A stretch of 64,000 nt of DNA, taken from the NCBI RefSeq assembly GCF_012849095.1, contig NZ_CP051680.1:7002001-7066000 (forward strand). Reading direction: 5' to 3'. The DNA comes from Cohnella herbarum. GTDB taxonomy: Bacteria; Bacillota; Bacilli; Paenibacillales; Paenibacillaceae. Positions 47,201-55,970 of the stretch are shown here, one piece after another. Every line of letters begins with the position of its first letter. Positions within the stretch are counted from its first letter, which is position 1. The position numbers and the translations under genes are program-made. The notes under the pieces are model-generated. The model saw only the letters and a list, made by a program, of their open reading frames with translations. It had not been told where the DNA came from and ran no database searches.

Positions 47201-47248
47201 AAAAGTACGTGTTCAACGACCTCCAAAAGTACGTGTTCAACTACCTCT
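47201..47248 (+). repeat. Two tandem 24-base repeats
   Basis: AAAAGTACGTGTTCAACGAC plus CTCC (47201-47224) is followed directly by AAAAGTACGTGTTCAACTAC plus CTCT (47225-47248). They differ at 2 of 24 positions and lie between the response regulator and the binding-protein gene, so direct-repeat operator use by the AraC-type regulator is possible. Confidence 0.7.
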
Positions 47249-47353
47249 AAAAATATTACATCTCATCTCCTAAAACGGTTGCATGTAGACCTGATCCGCA
47301 ACGTGCTATCTTAAAATCATATTCATCATTTTCTATAGAAAAGGCGGGATACG

Positions 47354-48709
47354 ATGTTGAGATGGCGCAGGTCAATGGTCATGTTGCTTATCGTTTGCTT
47401 GGGGATCGCGATGCTGTCGGCTTGCTCCTCCAAGAAGTCGAACGAATCGGGTTCGAACGAAGAGAAAACGAACGAGAGCGCAAGCACCGAAGCCGATAAA
47501 GGCGACGGCAAGAAAGTCGAGGTTAAATACTGGAGGCACGACTTCGCTCCGGAGGTCGCCACGCTGAAGAAGATGATCCAAGCGTTCGAGAAAGAAAATC
47601 CGAACGTCAAGGTCAAGATGGAAGTCATCCCTTACGGAGACTACGAGACGAAGATCCGCACGGCGCTCGCCGCGGGCAACGCGCCTGACATCATCGGGTT
47701 GGACGGACCGACGTTGGCCGCTTACGCCCATCAAGAAGCCGTCGTTCCGCTCGATAAGTACATGGACATCGACGGGAACAAAGAAGATATCGCGGCTCCC
47801 GTATTGGAAAGCTTGACCTATAAGGGACAGATTTTCGCCGCTCCCCTTAACGACGCGAGCATAGGGATGTTCTATAACAAGAAGCTGTTCGAGAAAAACG
47901 GTATCGAGCTGCCTTCCAAAGATCCGAATCAAGCATGGACCTGGGAACAGGTGCTGGAAGCGGCTAAGAAAATCAACGATCCCGCCAATAAAATATACGG
48001 GATCGATCCAGGCTGGGGACTGGGAGAGGGAGAAGGATCTACGTTCGTCAAGCTGCCTTTCATCTGGCAAGCCGGCGGCGAGATTCTGAGCCCCGATGGG
48101 ACCGAAGTCAAAGGGTATCTTGATTCTCCGGAATCCAAGAAGGCGCTGTCGTTCTTCTCTTCCCTGTATAACGAGCACAAAGTCGCAGCCAAAGAACTTC
48201 CTCCGGAAGCATTCGAGACGGGAAAACTCGGAATCATCGTTAACGGACCTTGGGCCATATCGGGCTTCGCGACGTCCCATCCGGAATTCAAGTTAGGGGA
48301 AGACTGGGACATCGCGCCATTGTGGAAGGACGCCAAACAAGTAACGCCTAACGGCAGCTGGAACATGGCGATTACGAAAGACTCCAAACATCCAGACGAG
48401 GCATGGAAATTCGTCAATTGGGTAACGGGAATCGAAGGGGCCAAAACTTGGTATCAAGAAACCAAAAACTTGCCCGCGCGTCTCTCAACCGCGAGCGCGA
48501 TTCCCGAACTGATGGAATATCCGATGAACATTTTCGTGGAACAGTCCAGCAAGTTCGCGCATCCAAGGCCGGTAACGCCAGCTTATCCGGTCGTCACGGC
48601 GGCCATATCCAAATTGTTCGCCGATCTGGGGGTAGCCAATCGAAATCTCGACGAGGCGGTAAACGAGGCCGTAACAACCATCGATAAGGCTCTGCAAAAA
48701 TATAAATGA
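47354..48709 (+). CDS. Sugar ABC transporter solute-binding lipoprotein
   Basis: 451 residues. Signal peptide with lipobox LSAC (Cys24), a Ser/Glu/Asn-rich linker, then VEVKYWRHDFAPEVATLKKM. Family 1 features: MEVIPYGDYETKIRTALAAG, APDIIGLDGPTLAAYAHQ, FYNKKLFEKNGIELPSKDP and GKLGIIVNGPWAISGF. Extracellular; feeds the two permeases encoded downstream. It follows the YesM/YesN genes by 170 bases. A hairpin lies just after its stop. Confidence 0.95.
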   Translation: MLRWRRSMVMLLIVCLGIAMLSACSSKKSNESGSNEEKTNESASTEADKGDGKKVEVKYWRHDFAPEVATLKKMIQAFEKENPNVKVKMEVIPYGDYETKIRTALAAGNAPDIIGLDGPTLAAYAHQEAVVPLDKYMDIDGNKEDIAAPVLESLTYKGQIFAAPLNDASIGMFYNKKLFEKNGIELPSKDPNQAWTWEQVLEAAKKINDPANKIYGIDPGWGLGEGEGSTFVKLPFIWQAGGEILSPDGTEVKGYLDSPESKKALSFFSSLYNEHKVAAKELPPEAFETGKLGIIVNGPWAISGFATSHPEFKLGEDWDIAPLWKDAKQVTPNGSWNMAITKDSKHPDEAWKFVNWVTGIEGAKTWYQETKNLPARLSTASAIPELMEYPMNIFVEQSSKFAHPRPVTPAYPVVTAAISKLFADLGVANRNLDEAVNEAVTTIDKALQKYK

Positions 48710-48718
48710 TCTTCATGA

Positions 48719-48747
48719 AGAGGGGGAGCCTAAGCCGCTCTCCCTTT
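48719..48747 (+). terminator. Intercistronic hairpin after binding-protein gene
   Basis: AGAGGGGGAGC (48719-48729) pairs with GCTCTCCCTTT (48737-48747) with two G-U pairs, around a 7-base loop. CTTAAAAAG follows, so it is an attenuator at most. It resembles the position of the hairpin at 37477 in the other importer operon. Confidence 0.6.
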
Positions 48748-48774
48748 CTTAAAAAGATCAGGAGAGGTGAGACC

Positions 48775-49662
48775 TTGAGACTTTCTTCGTCCTTCAGCAA
48801 ACAAGAAGAGCGCGCGGCCTTATTGTTTATTTTGCCGGCAGTCGTCAGCCTCGCCCTCTTTACCTTCTATCCGATGATCAATGCTTTTATTATCAGCTTC
48901 AAGGAATATAGCCTCATTAACCCAGATGCTACCTTCATCGGGCTGACCAACTATCGCAATCTGTTGTCCGATCCCAAATTCGTTAACAGTCTGTTCCGTT
49001 CCTTTCATCTGGCAATCGTAGTCATCCCCGTTCAGACGATTATAGCGCTTGTTCTGGCGTTGCTTATATACAGAAACTCTTGGGTCGCAAGTCTATTTAG
49101 AACGGTATACTTTATGCCGGTCGTGATATCCATCGGCGTGGCTTCGACCTTGTTTAAGCTTATCTATAATCAGGACTATGGATTGCTGAACAGTCTCCTC
49201 CATGTTTTCGAAGTGCCGCCTATTTCCTTCTTATCGGATCCTAGTATCGCTTTGTACGGAATCATGCTAATGGGAATGTGGAAGTCGGCAGGCTTTTTTA
49301 TGATCATATTCGTTGCGGGATTAAACAACATTCCGAGCGATTTGTATGAAGCGGCCGAAGTCGACGGCGCGACGGCGCTGCAGAAATTTTACAAGATCAC
49401 GCTGCCGCTGTTGAGAAGAACGCTGACTTTCGTCATCATCATTACGACGATGGACGCCTTGAAAATATTCGTTCCGGTAGCGCTAGTGACGGGCGGCGGG
49501 CCGTCGGATTCAACGACGACGTCCGTTTTCTATATTTATAAGATGGCCTTCCAGCAAATGGAGATGGGGTACGGTTCCGCGGCGGCGTTTATTCTGTTCC
49601 TTATCGTCATGTGCATATCGATCGTTCAATTGCGGCTGTTAAAATCGGACGTGGAATATTGA
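48775..49662 (+). CDS. Sugar ABC transporter permease (MalF type)
   Basis: About 295 residues if TTG 48775 is used; AGGAGAGGTGAG at 48759-48770 supports this start. An ATG at 48706 overlaps the previous stop but has no binding site and would add a hairpin-encoded, basic leader. Six membrane segments. EAA loop LYEAAEVDGATALQKFYKIT then LPLL. It pairs with the permease 8 bases downstream. Confidence 0.92.
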   Translation: MRLSSSFSKQEERAALLFILPAVVSLALFTFYPMINAFIISFKEYSLINPDATFIGLTNYRNLLSDPKFVNSLFRSFHLAIVVIPVQTIIALVLALLIYRNSWVASLFRTVYFMPVVISIGVASTLFKLIYNQDYGLLNSLLHVFEVPPISFLSDPSIALYGIMLMGMWKSAGFFMIIFVAGLNNIPSDLYEAAEVDGATALQKFYKITLPLLRRTLTFVIIITTMDALKIFVPVALVTGGGPSDSTTTSVFYIYKMAFQQMEMGYGSAAAFILFLIVMCISIVQLRLLKSDVEY

Positions 49663-49669
49663 GGAGGGG

Positions 49670-50518
49670 ATGGGATTGGCTTTGGAACGTATAGGAATTC
49701 TGCTGAAGTGGGCTCTTATGATCGCGATTGCTTTCCTATCCATCATCCCTATTTTCTGGATGATCATGGGGTCGCTTCGTCCGAGAAGCGAATTGTTTCA
49801 ATACTTGAGCTTGGAGTGGCACCTCTTTATTCCGGTCCAATGGACTTTTCAAAATTTCATTGATCTGTTCTCCGATTCGAGCAAGCCTTTCGTGATGTTC
49901 ATCAAGAATACCGTAATCGTTGCGGTCTCGGTCACCTTATTATCGCTTTTGTTTAACTCGATGGCCGCTTTCGCCTTCTCTAAACTCAAATTTCGCGGGC
50001 GCAACATCGTATTCGCGGTATTCCTTTCCGCGCTTGTCATCCCCGGAGAAGTCACGATGGTACCCGCTTATTTGTTGATGAACGCATTCGATTGGATAGA
50101 TAGCTTCAAGGCTTTGATTATTCCCGGCGCGGTTTCCGTTTTCAGTATTTTCATGCTCGTTCAATTTTTCGCGGACGTACCGAGGGAACTGCTGGAGGCG
50201 GGGAAAATCGATGGGGCTTCGTGGTTCGGCATTTACGCCAAAATCCTGATCCCCTCTACGGTTCCGGCTTTAATTACGATGGGTTTGATTACGTTTTTGG
50301 GACAATGGGATGCTTACTTATGGCCGCTTATCGTCATTAACGACGAGAGCAAACAAATGCTTCAAGTCGCTATCGCGACGTTTACGAACCTGCAGTCTAC
50401 GGAATGGGGCAAAATCCTTGCCGCGGATACCGTGGCATCGGTACCTATATTGATCTTGTTTTTGTTTTTGCAAAAATATTACGTTCAGTCCATTGTAAGC
50501 TCTGGAATTAAAGGCTAA
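49670..50518 (+). CDS. Sugar ABC transporter permease (MalG type)
   Basis: About 282 residues. GAGGAGGGG lies very close to ATG 49670 and better spaced for TTG 49676, so the true start may be two codons downstream. EAA loop LLEAGKIDGASWFGIYAKIL then IPSTVPA. C-terminal tail LQKYYVQSIVSSGIKG. The glycosidase-like gene follows after 23 bases. Confidence 0.93.
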   Translation: MGLALERIGILLKWALMIAIAFLSIIPIFWMIMGSLRPRSELFQYLSLEWHLFIPVQWTFQNFIDLFSDSSKPFVMFIKNTVIVAVSVTLLSLLFNSMAAFAFSKLKFRGRNIVFAVFLSALVIPGEVTMVPAYLLMNAFDWIDSFKALIIPGAVSVFSIFMLVQFFADVPRELLEAGKIDGASWFGIYAKILIPSTVPALITMGLITFLGQWDAYLWPLIVINDESKQMLQVAIATFTNLQSTEWGKILAADTVASVPILILFLFLQKYYVQSIVSSGIKG

Positions 50519-50541
50519 CGCCAAGGACATGGGGGAGACAG

Positions 50542-52593
50542 ATGAATCCTATTTTCGAATTGATCATGTTGAACAAGGAATTCAAAAGTTATATCGGGAC
50601 GATCACCTGCGATTGGTTAGGGGATGCGAGACCCGCTATCGTGGTGACCTACCCTAGGGAGGGCATGGCCAAAGTTCGCATTCGTTTTACGCTAAAGGAG
50701 GATGTTCGACAGGATGATTGGCGCGTGGAAATTCGTCCGGCCATTTCGCCGACTTACCACTGGTCCCCGCATCTTACGCCGACATCCGAGCATGTGGTCG
50801 ACCAGCATTCCTTCCGCGCGCCCGCGCTCATCGTGCATGATGGCGAAAGGATGCTGTCGGTCGTTCCCGATCTGGATTTGCTAGAGGCGGGCAGCGCGGA
50901 TACGAGCTTCGAGAATAGGACGCCGCGTTGGTATATGGACATGGATGCGTTCAACAATAGCCTCATCTTGGGGATGTGCGGCACGTCCGTCAGGGAGCAT
51001 GTGTTGTTCGTTCGCGAACCGGGAGCGATATTCCCTCGGGGAGAGATAGAGTTCGGGTTTTATCTCTTCGCGTCCGAGGAACAGGCCGGCATTGCTAATC
51101 CTTGGCGCGATTTGCTCGCTTTTTTCTGGGAACGCTGGGGTCGTCCGCTTCTCTTGCAGGGTCAACCGAATGATGGAGAGCTTGAACCGTACGTCCGTTG
51201 GGCGTATCAATGGGCGTTTCGGGAATGGGGTAGCGCGGTATGGCAGGATTTCGAGCTTGGCGGCACAAGAGTGGGAGCCCCGGTGTTTATCGTGAACGTA
51301 ACCCAAAGCCCTAATTATCCGGGAGCCGTGAACGAGAGAGAAACTCGTTCCATCTGGAATCAAGCGTGGTTCAGCTCTTTGCGTTCCGCGCAGGGGCTGT
51401 TCCGATATGGGAGAGCTAATGGAAACAGCGAGTATGTAGACAAGGCCAATCAGATGAAGGAGCTTGCTTTAGCGGCGCCGCAGACGAACGGATTTTTTCC
51501 ATCGGTTATCGCCACGGAGATGGAGCAGGTCGATATTGAAGGGGAAATTCGTAATCTTTCCAAAGGCTGGTCGACTCTCTACTGGGGCAACTCGGACCGC
51601 AATCCTTTCGGTCTGAGCATCCGCGAAGCTCCGATTCATGTGTTGGATATGAGTTGGACGGCGCTGTTGATGTTGCGTTGGCATGAAGAGCTGGAGCGAG
51701 ACGAGAGACTGGTCGACTATGCTCGCGCTTATGCGGATTCCCTATTGGAGTTACAGGACGAGCAGGGGTTTTTCCCCGGATGGATCGATCGGGAAAGCTT
51801 CCGGCCTTGCGGAGTTCTCGATCAATCCCCGGAAACGTCCCTTTCGGTTACGTTTTTGCTGAAGCTGTACGAATTGACCGGGGATCGAAAGTATGAAGAT
51901 TCCGCTTATCTGGCTATGAAGGCCGTATGCGACGAGATCGTGCCGGAAGGGCGCTGGGAAGACTTCGAAACCTACTGGTCATGCAGTCGCTGGGGGCAGG
52001 AAGAGTGGAAAGGACGTAAGATTGCCAGGAACAATATGTACAAACAGTGCAACTTTTCGATGTTCTGGACAGCGGAAGCCTTATTGGCCTGCTATCGGTC
52101 GTCTGGCAGAGAGGAATACCTGCAAGTGGGACAAAGATGCTTGGATGAGATGCTGATGACCCAGGCGACATGGCAGCCGAATTACATTTACGTGCCCGCC
52201 TTAGGCGGATTCGGCGTGATGAATGCGGACGGGGAATGGAACGATGCGAGGCAAAGCCTCTTCGCCGAATTGATCGTATCTTACGGCATGGAGCTGGGAG
52301 TGGAGGAGTATAAGGAACGTGGATTGGCGGCTATGCGCGCATCGTTCACGATGATGTACTGTCCCGAAAACGAAAAAGTTAAAGCGAGATGGGAAAAGGC
52401 GTGGCCGTTCCTGAACGAAAGGGATTACGGATTCATGATGGAGAACTACGGTCACGGGGGAAGGACGAACGCGGCGGATGATCCCATGGGCGAGTTTACG
52501 ATTTTCGATTGGGGGAACGGCGCGGCGGCGGAAGGATACTTGCGGATGCTGGACCGATTTGGCAAAAAATTCGTGACGGGAGAAGCGGAATAG
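50542..52593 (+). CDS. Unrecognised protein, probable six-hairpin (alpha/alpha-barrel) glycosidase
   Basis: 683 residues, no signal peptide, GGGGGAGACAG before the ATG. The first 200 residues look beta-rich (GEIEFGFYLFASEEQAG ends this part). From about 220 on there are repeated helices with patterns common in alpha/alpha-barrel sugar enzymes: SLRSAQGLFRYGRANGNSEYV, DMSWTALLMLRWHEELER, DYARAYADSLLELQDEQGFF, PETSLSVTFLLKLYELTGD, TAEALLACYRSSGREEYL; some of these quotes are trimmed to stay short. Tryptophans and acids (WIDRESF, EDFETYW) could line a sugar pocket. I cannot name the family. Its place after an importer suggests cytoplasmic cleavage of the imported oligosaccharide. Confidence 0.72.
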   Translation: MNPIFELIMLNKEFKSYIGTITCDWLGDARPAIVVTYPREGMAKVRIRFTLKEDVRQDDWRVEIRPAISPTYHWSPHLTPTSEHVVDQHSFRAPALIVHDGERMLSVVPDLDLLEAGSADTSFENRTPRWYMDMDAFNNSLILGMCGTSVREHVLFVREPGAIFPRGEIEFGFYLFASEEQAGIANPWRDLLAFFWERWGRPLLLQGQPNDGELEPYVRWAYQWAFREWGSAVWQDFELGGTRVGAPVFIVNVTQSPNYPGAVNERETRSIWNQAWFSSLRSAQGLFRYGRANGNSEYVDKANQMKELALAAPQTNGFFPSVIATEMEQVDIEGEIRNLSKGWSTLYWGNSDRNPFGLSIREAPIHVLDMSWTALLMLRWHEELERDERLVDYARAYADSLLELQDEQGFFPGWIDRESFRPCGVLDQSPETSLSVTFLLKLYELTGDRKYEDSAYLAMKAVCDEIVPEGRWEDFETYWSCSRWGQEEWKGRKIARNNMYKQCNFSMFWTAEALLACYRSSGREEYLQVGQRCLDEMLMTQATWQPNYIYVPALGGFGVMNADGEWNDARQSLFAELIVSYGMELGVEEYKERGLAAMRASFTMMYCPENEKVKARWEKAWPFLNERDYGFMMENYGHGGRTNAADDPMGEFTIFDWGNGAAAEGYLRMLDRFGKKFVTGEAE

Positions 52594-52628
52594 GACGATC
52601 GCTTGCGATTAGGCGGTCGGGAGCTTAG

Positions 52629-52684
52629 GGATTGTCTTCGGGTGTTCCGTCGGAACCTCGAGGACAATTCTTTTTCTTGTTTTT
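52629..52684 (+). terminator. Rho-independent terminator
   Basis: GGATTGTCTTCG (52629-52640) pairs with CGAGGACAATTC (52659-52670) with two wobble pairs; an inner stem GTTCC/GGAAC is also present. TTTTTCTTGTTTTT follows. It ends the importer-glycosidase transcript. Confidence 0.88.
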
Positions 52685-52760
52685 ATCAGCTCGGCGGATA
52701 GAGGGAGACCGGTTGTTACAAACCTATTGCTAGAATGACGAGACAGGAGTATAACTTAAA

Positions 52761-53354
52761 ATGTTAGGATCAACAGCGATAGAGCAGGTGACGGAATTGG
52801 AAGTTAAATATTGCTCCTCTTGCGGAAGCGAGATGGAAACGAGGGACGTAGACGGAACGGCAAGAAGAGCTTGCACGGCGTGCAGCTTCGTTCATTGGGG
52901 AAACTATAGCATCGGAGTAGGAGCGCTTGTCGTTAAAGAGGACAAGGTTCTGCTTGTGCGGAGAGCGCAGGAACCCGGAAAGGGATACTGGACCAATCCG
53001 GGCGGATATATCGAGCAGTTGGAACCGATCGAAGAGACGATTAGAAGGGAAGTGTTGGAAGAGAGCGGGATCGAAGCAACCGTTCGCAGCGTCGTTGCGT
53101 TGCGCGATCAGCCGAGGAACATCCATAACCTGTACGTCGCCTTTTCTATGGAATACGTGGGAGGACAACCGACTCCCGATGGCGTCGAGGTAGACGCGGC
53201 CGGCTTCTATAGCCTTCAGGAGATGGAGACGATGAACGTTGCTCCCTTCACGAAGTGGCTCGTGGACGTCGCGCTTCGCGGGAAATCGGAAGGGCTTATC
53301 GTCGACGAGAATCCGGTCGTTCCTTTGACCGGGTATGGATTGTTTAGAGTTTAA
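52761..53354 (+). CDS. NUDIX hydrolase with N-terminal zinc ribbon
   Basis: 197 residues. Two CxxC pairs (YCSSCGSE and RACTACSFV) form a zinc ribbon at about 20-46. The Nudix box is complete from about residue 77: GYIEQLEPIEETIRREVLEE then SGI, matching Gx5Ex7REUxEExGU. The combination resembles NudC-like NADH pyrophosphatases and related nucleotide-sugar hydrolases, but it is shorter than NudC. It is cytoplasmic; likely substrates are ADP-linked nucleotides. AGGAG is 12 bases upstream of ATG 52761. The small DUF4157 gene follows after 14 bases. Confidence 0.92.
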   Translation: MLGSTAIEQVTELEVKYCSSCGSEMETRDVDGTARRACTACSFVHWGNYSIGVGALVVKEDKVLLVRRAQEPGKGYWTNPGGYIEQLEPIEETIRREVLEESGIEATVRSVVALRDQPRNIHNLYVAFSMEYVGGQPTPDGVEVDAAGFYSLQEMETMNVAPFTKWLVDVALRGKSEGLIVDENPVVPLTGYGLFRV

Positions 53355-53368
53355 TCGGGAGGAAAATC

Positions 53369-53743
53369 ATGAGGGCTAACCACTTCCAAGGACTAAGGAC
53401 ACAAGCAGGCCACGCGGGTTCTCATGGACGCGCGCGTGCCGGCGCGTCGGCGTCTCATGGCATGAGCGCGGATCGTATACTCGCGTTGCAGTCTCAGGTG
53501 GGCAACCAAGCCGCGATGGCCATGACCCAAACGAACCCGTCGAGCTTACCCCATAGAGATCAAATCGAAGCTCACTTCGGCCACCAACAAGCGGACGGCG
53601 TGAACGTGCATAATAACTCCGACGAGGCAGCTCAAATTCAAGCGATGTCGTACGCGCAAGGAACGGACATTCATGTCGGTTCCGGACAAGAACAGCATTT
53701 GCCGCATGAAGCTTCGCATGTCGTCCAGCAGGAGTCGGAGTAA
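53369..53743 (+). CDS. Small stand-alone DUF4157 protein with HExxH motif
   Basis: 124 residues, GGGAGG upstream. After a Gly/Ala/His-rich, low-complexity N-terminus (to about residue 60), the segment RDQIEAHFGHQQADGVNVHN, then AMSYAQGTDIHVGSGQ and LPHEASHVVQQ match DUF4157 (the domain of eCIS-associated proteins). His113, Glu114 and His117 form HExxH, a possible zinc-peptidase site. The protein ends 7 residues after the motif, so any third ligand is missing. No secretion signal is seen and no contractile-injection genes are nearby. It may be co-transcribed with the NUDIX gene. Confidence 0.8.
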   Translation: MRANHFQGLRTQAGHAGSHGRARAGASASHGMSADRILALQSQVGNQAAMAMTQTNPSSLPHRDQIEAHFGHQQADGVNVHNNSDEAAQIQAMSYAQGTDIHVGSGQEQHLPHEASHVVQQESE

Positions 53744-53836
53744 GACGGCTTCTGATGACGGAAGCGGTTGCGGCAGCTATAGCATGCCGATAGCGATACC
53801 GATTATCCGTCGTATCCGAGGCTCCCGAGATACCGC

Positions 53837-54640
53837 TTAGTCTCTGGATTGCTTCGCGTAACTTCTAGGACGGACGCCGTAGGTTCTGTGGAACAACTCG
53901 GCGAAATGATTATAATTATTGAATCCGACATCGAGCGAGGCTTCGGTGGCCGACCTGCCCATGTGTTGCATGAGCAGAGCGGCCTGCCGGAGCCTCATTC
54001 TGTTGAGATGCTCGACAATCGATTCTCCGGTCTCTTGCTTGAAGAGGTGGGAGAGTCTCGAGGGGGACAAACCTACCGATGCGGCAAGATCCACGATGCG
54101 GACTTCCTCCTTCATCGTTAGAGAGAGCAGTCGCAAAGTATGCTCGATTCGCGCATCGAGTTTCTTCTCCAGACGTTGCGCGATCAGGAGAAGGATTTCC
54201 CTTATGGAGTTCTCGCATAGGGCATACCAGAAGCCGGAACGTTCGCGCGAATCGTGGAGCAGGTTCTGGAAGGTGTGAGCTACCCGGTTCTGCAAGTGCC
54301 CATCCGGTAGAGCGTGAACGAGAACTTCGTCGGGCGGGAGGTAGTCGGTTTCCGTTAGTTTTTGAAAATGCGCCCATACGAAGTTCCAGCGTTTCCCCTG
54401 CGCGGTTCCGTATTCATGAGGCACTCCCGAGCGGAGCAGACCGATTTGGCCGGCACCGCATAGCTTCTCTCCGGTAGGCGTACGGAAATAACCTTCACCG
54501 CTAAGGGTATATACGATAAGCCAATCGCTCATTCCGTTCGGCCGGCGCATTCGATAAGTGTCGTCTTCATCGAAATGACCGCCGATAATGGTGGCAGGAA
54601 GTTGTTCCGGGAAGTCTTCCGGCCTTTCATAAGATGACAT
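53837..54640 (-). CDS. AraC family transcriptional regulator
   Basis: About 267 residues from ATG 54640 with GGAGGT upstream. Sensor half: LIVYTLSGEGYFRTPTGEKL and IGLLRSGVPHEYG. HTH units: VRIVDLAASVGLSPSRLSHL and RSATEASLDVGFNNYNHFAE, then RTYGVRPRSYAKQ. Divergent from the first PhyH dioxygenase and most likely its regulator. Confidence 0.93.
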   Translation of the reverse strand: MSSYERPEDFPEQLPATIIGGHFDEDDTYRMRRPNGMSDWLIVYTLSGEGYFRTPTGEKLCGAGQIGLLRSGVPHEYGTAQGKRWNFVWAHFQKLTETDYLPPDEVLVHALPDGHLQNRVAHTFQNLLHDSRERSGFWYALCENSIREILLLIAQRLEKKLDARIEHTLRLLSLTMKEEVRIVDLAASVGLSPSRLSHLFKQETGESIVEHLNRMRLRQAALLMQHMGRSATEASLDVGFNNYNHFAELFHRTYGVRPRSYAKQSRD

Positions 54641-54772
54641 AGGCAACCTCCATTCAATTGAACTCGTAGCAGAATTCTTATACTTTACAGCAGCAATCCT
54701 ACTTCATCTAACATACGGAAAGCGCTATTCTAATGTCAAGGAAAACGAACTTGCATGAAGGAGCGATAACGG

Positions 54773-55582
54773 ATGAATACTGGATTAAAGATATTGTCTG
54801 AAGAGCAGCTTGAGCATTTCGCGAGAGAAGGATATTTGATCGTAAAGGACCTCTTCACGTCGGATGACCTTACTTCGATCGAACAAACTTTCGAGGAAAT
54901 CAGCCATACGAAGGTGCCGGGATATTTCGAACCCGACTTGGAAGGGGCAACGGATGATCCTTTGAAGAGGTATCCCCGCGTTATGCACCCTCATCGATTC
55001 AACGAAACGGCTAAAAGGTACATGCTGCACAAGCCGGTGATGGACGTGCTTGCGGATCTATATGGCGAAGAAGCTTATGCGGCCCAGAGTATGTTCTATT
55101 ACAAGCCCCCGGGATCGCGCGGGCAGGCGCTCCATCAGGATAACTTCTATTTGCAAGTCGAACCGGGGAACTGCATCGCGGCATGGACGGCGGTCGACGC
55201 CGCGAACGAAGAGAACGGAGGACTGCTCGTCGTTCCGAAGACGAGCGATTACGCGCTCGTATGCCCGGAGCTTGCGGACTCCAACGAATCGTTCACGACC
55301 CATTTCGTGAAGCCCCCTAAGGAAGAGAAGGCGATCCCCGCCATCATGGACAAAGGAGACGTACTGTTCTTCAATGGCAACCTGATTCACGGCTCCTATC
55401 GGAATAAGACGAAGGATCAATTCCGACGGGCGTTCATTTGTCATTATGCGAATTCATCCGCAACCCATATCAGCACGCATTATCGTCCATTGTTCCGGGA
55501 AGACGGCACGGCTGTCGATTTGGAAGCCAATCCGGACGGAGGTCCCTGCGGAATAGAGTTCGATATGGCTTATCCGCATTAA
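54773..55582 (+). CDS. Phytanoyl-CoA dioxygenase family protein
   Basis: 269 residues. The iron-binding triad of this 2-oxoglutarate-dependent family is visible: His121 and Asp123 in ALHQDNFYLQ, and His206 in NGNLIHGSYR, with an oxoglutarate-binding Arg near 218. FAREGYLIVKDLF is the typical start. Substrates in bacteria include ectoine and other small molecules; here unknown. A terminator follows. A second family member is convergent, 388 bases away. Confidence 0.9.
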   Translation: MNTGLKILSEEQLEHFAREGYLIVKDLFTSDDLTSIEQTFEEISHTKVPGYFEPDLEGATDDPLKRYPRVMHPHRFNETAKRYMLHKPVMDVLADLYGEEAYAAQSMFYYKPPGSRGQALHQDNFYLQVEPGNCIAAWTAVDAANEENGGLLVVPKTSDYALVCPELADSNESFTTHFVKPPKEEKAIPAIMDKGDVLFFNGNLIHGSYRNKTKDQFRRAFICHYANSSATHISTHYRPLFREDGTAVDLEANPDGGPCGIEFDMAYPH

Positions 55583-55636
55583 GGGAATTAATCGGTTAAA
55601 GTTCAAATCTAAGGTTAATGCAAAAGAAGTCAAAAC

Positions 55637-55675
55637 AAACGAGTACTGCCATCCCAGACGGCGGTACTCGTTTTT
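55637..55675 (+). terminator. Rho-independent terminator
   Basis: AAACGAGTACTGCC (55637-55650) pairs with GGCGGTACTCGTTT (55660-55673), one wobble, followed by TT. It ends the first PhyH transcript. The stretch to 55970 contains no gene but a repeat array. Confidence 0.85.
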
Positions 55676-55775
55676 GCGCGTGGACGAGGATTGGGTAAGC
55701 TAGTCGTCGGCTGCGAAACTGATCTTAACGGTGAAATTCTTTCAGAAATTCGATCTTGTTTTGATGCGTTAAGGT

Positions 55776-55957
55776 GATGGCGTAACGCTATTCTTGGGTT
55801 CGATTCGATCTTTGACCGGGGGTAGAGCGATGGGATAACGCTATACCACCCGATACGATCGGAGAATCTAGGTAACGACGATAATAGGGTTATGGCATAA
55901 CGTTATGGCTTGTCGCTCTGAGGTAAGGCAAAAAATAGAATGATGCTGTAACGTTAT
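55776..55957 (+). repeat. Four diverged copies of a 16-base palindromic core, spaced 51-62 bases
   Basis: GATGGCGTAACGCTAT (55776), GATGGGATAACGCTAT (55829), TATGGCATAACGTTAT (55891) and GATGCTGTAACGTTAT (55942). Spacings are 53, 62 and 51. The core is a loose palindrome (GCGT-A-ACGC). It lies between two convergent PhyH genes in a gene-free stretch of 388 bases. Confidence 0.7.
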
Positions 55958-55970
55958 TTCCTTATGCGTT

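Noticed and set aside
53369..53743. DUF4157 protein taken as evidence of an extracellular contractile injection system
   Set aside because: No sheath, tube, baseplate or AAA+ genes are nearby, so only the small protein is reported.
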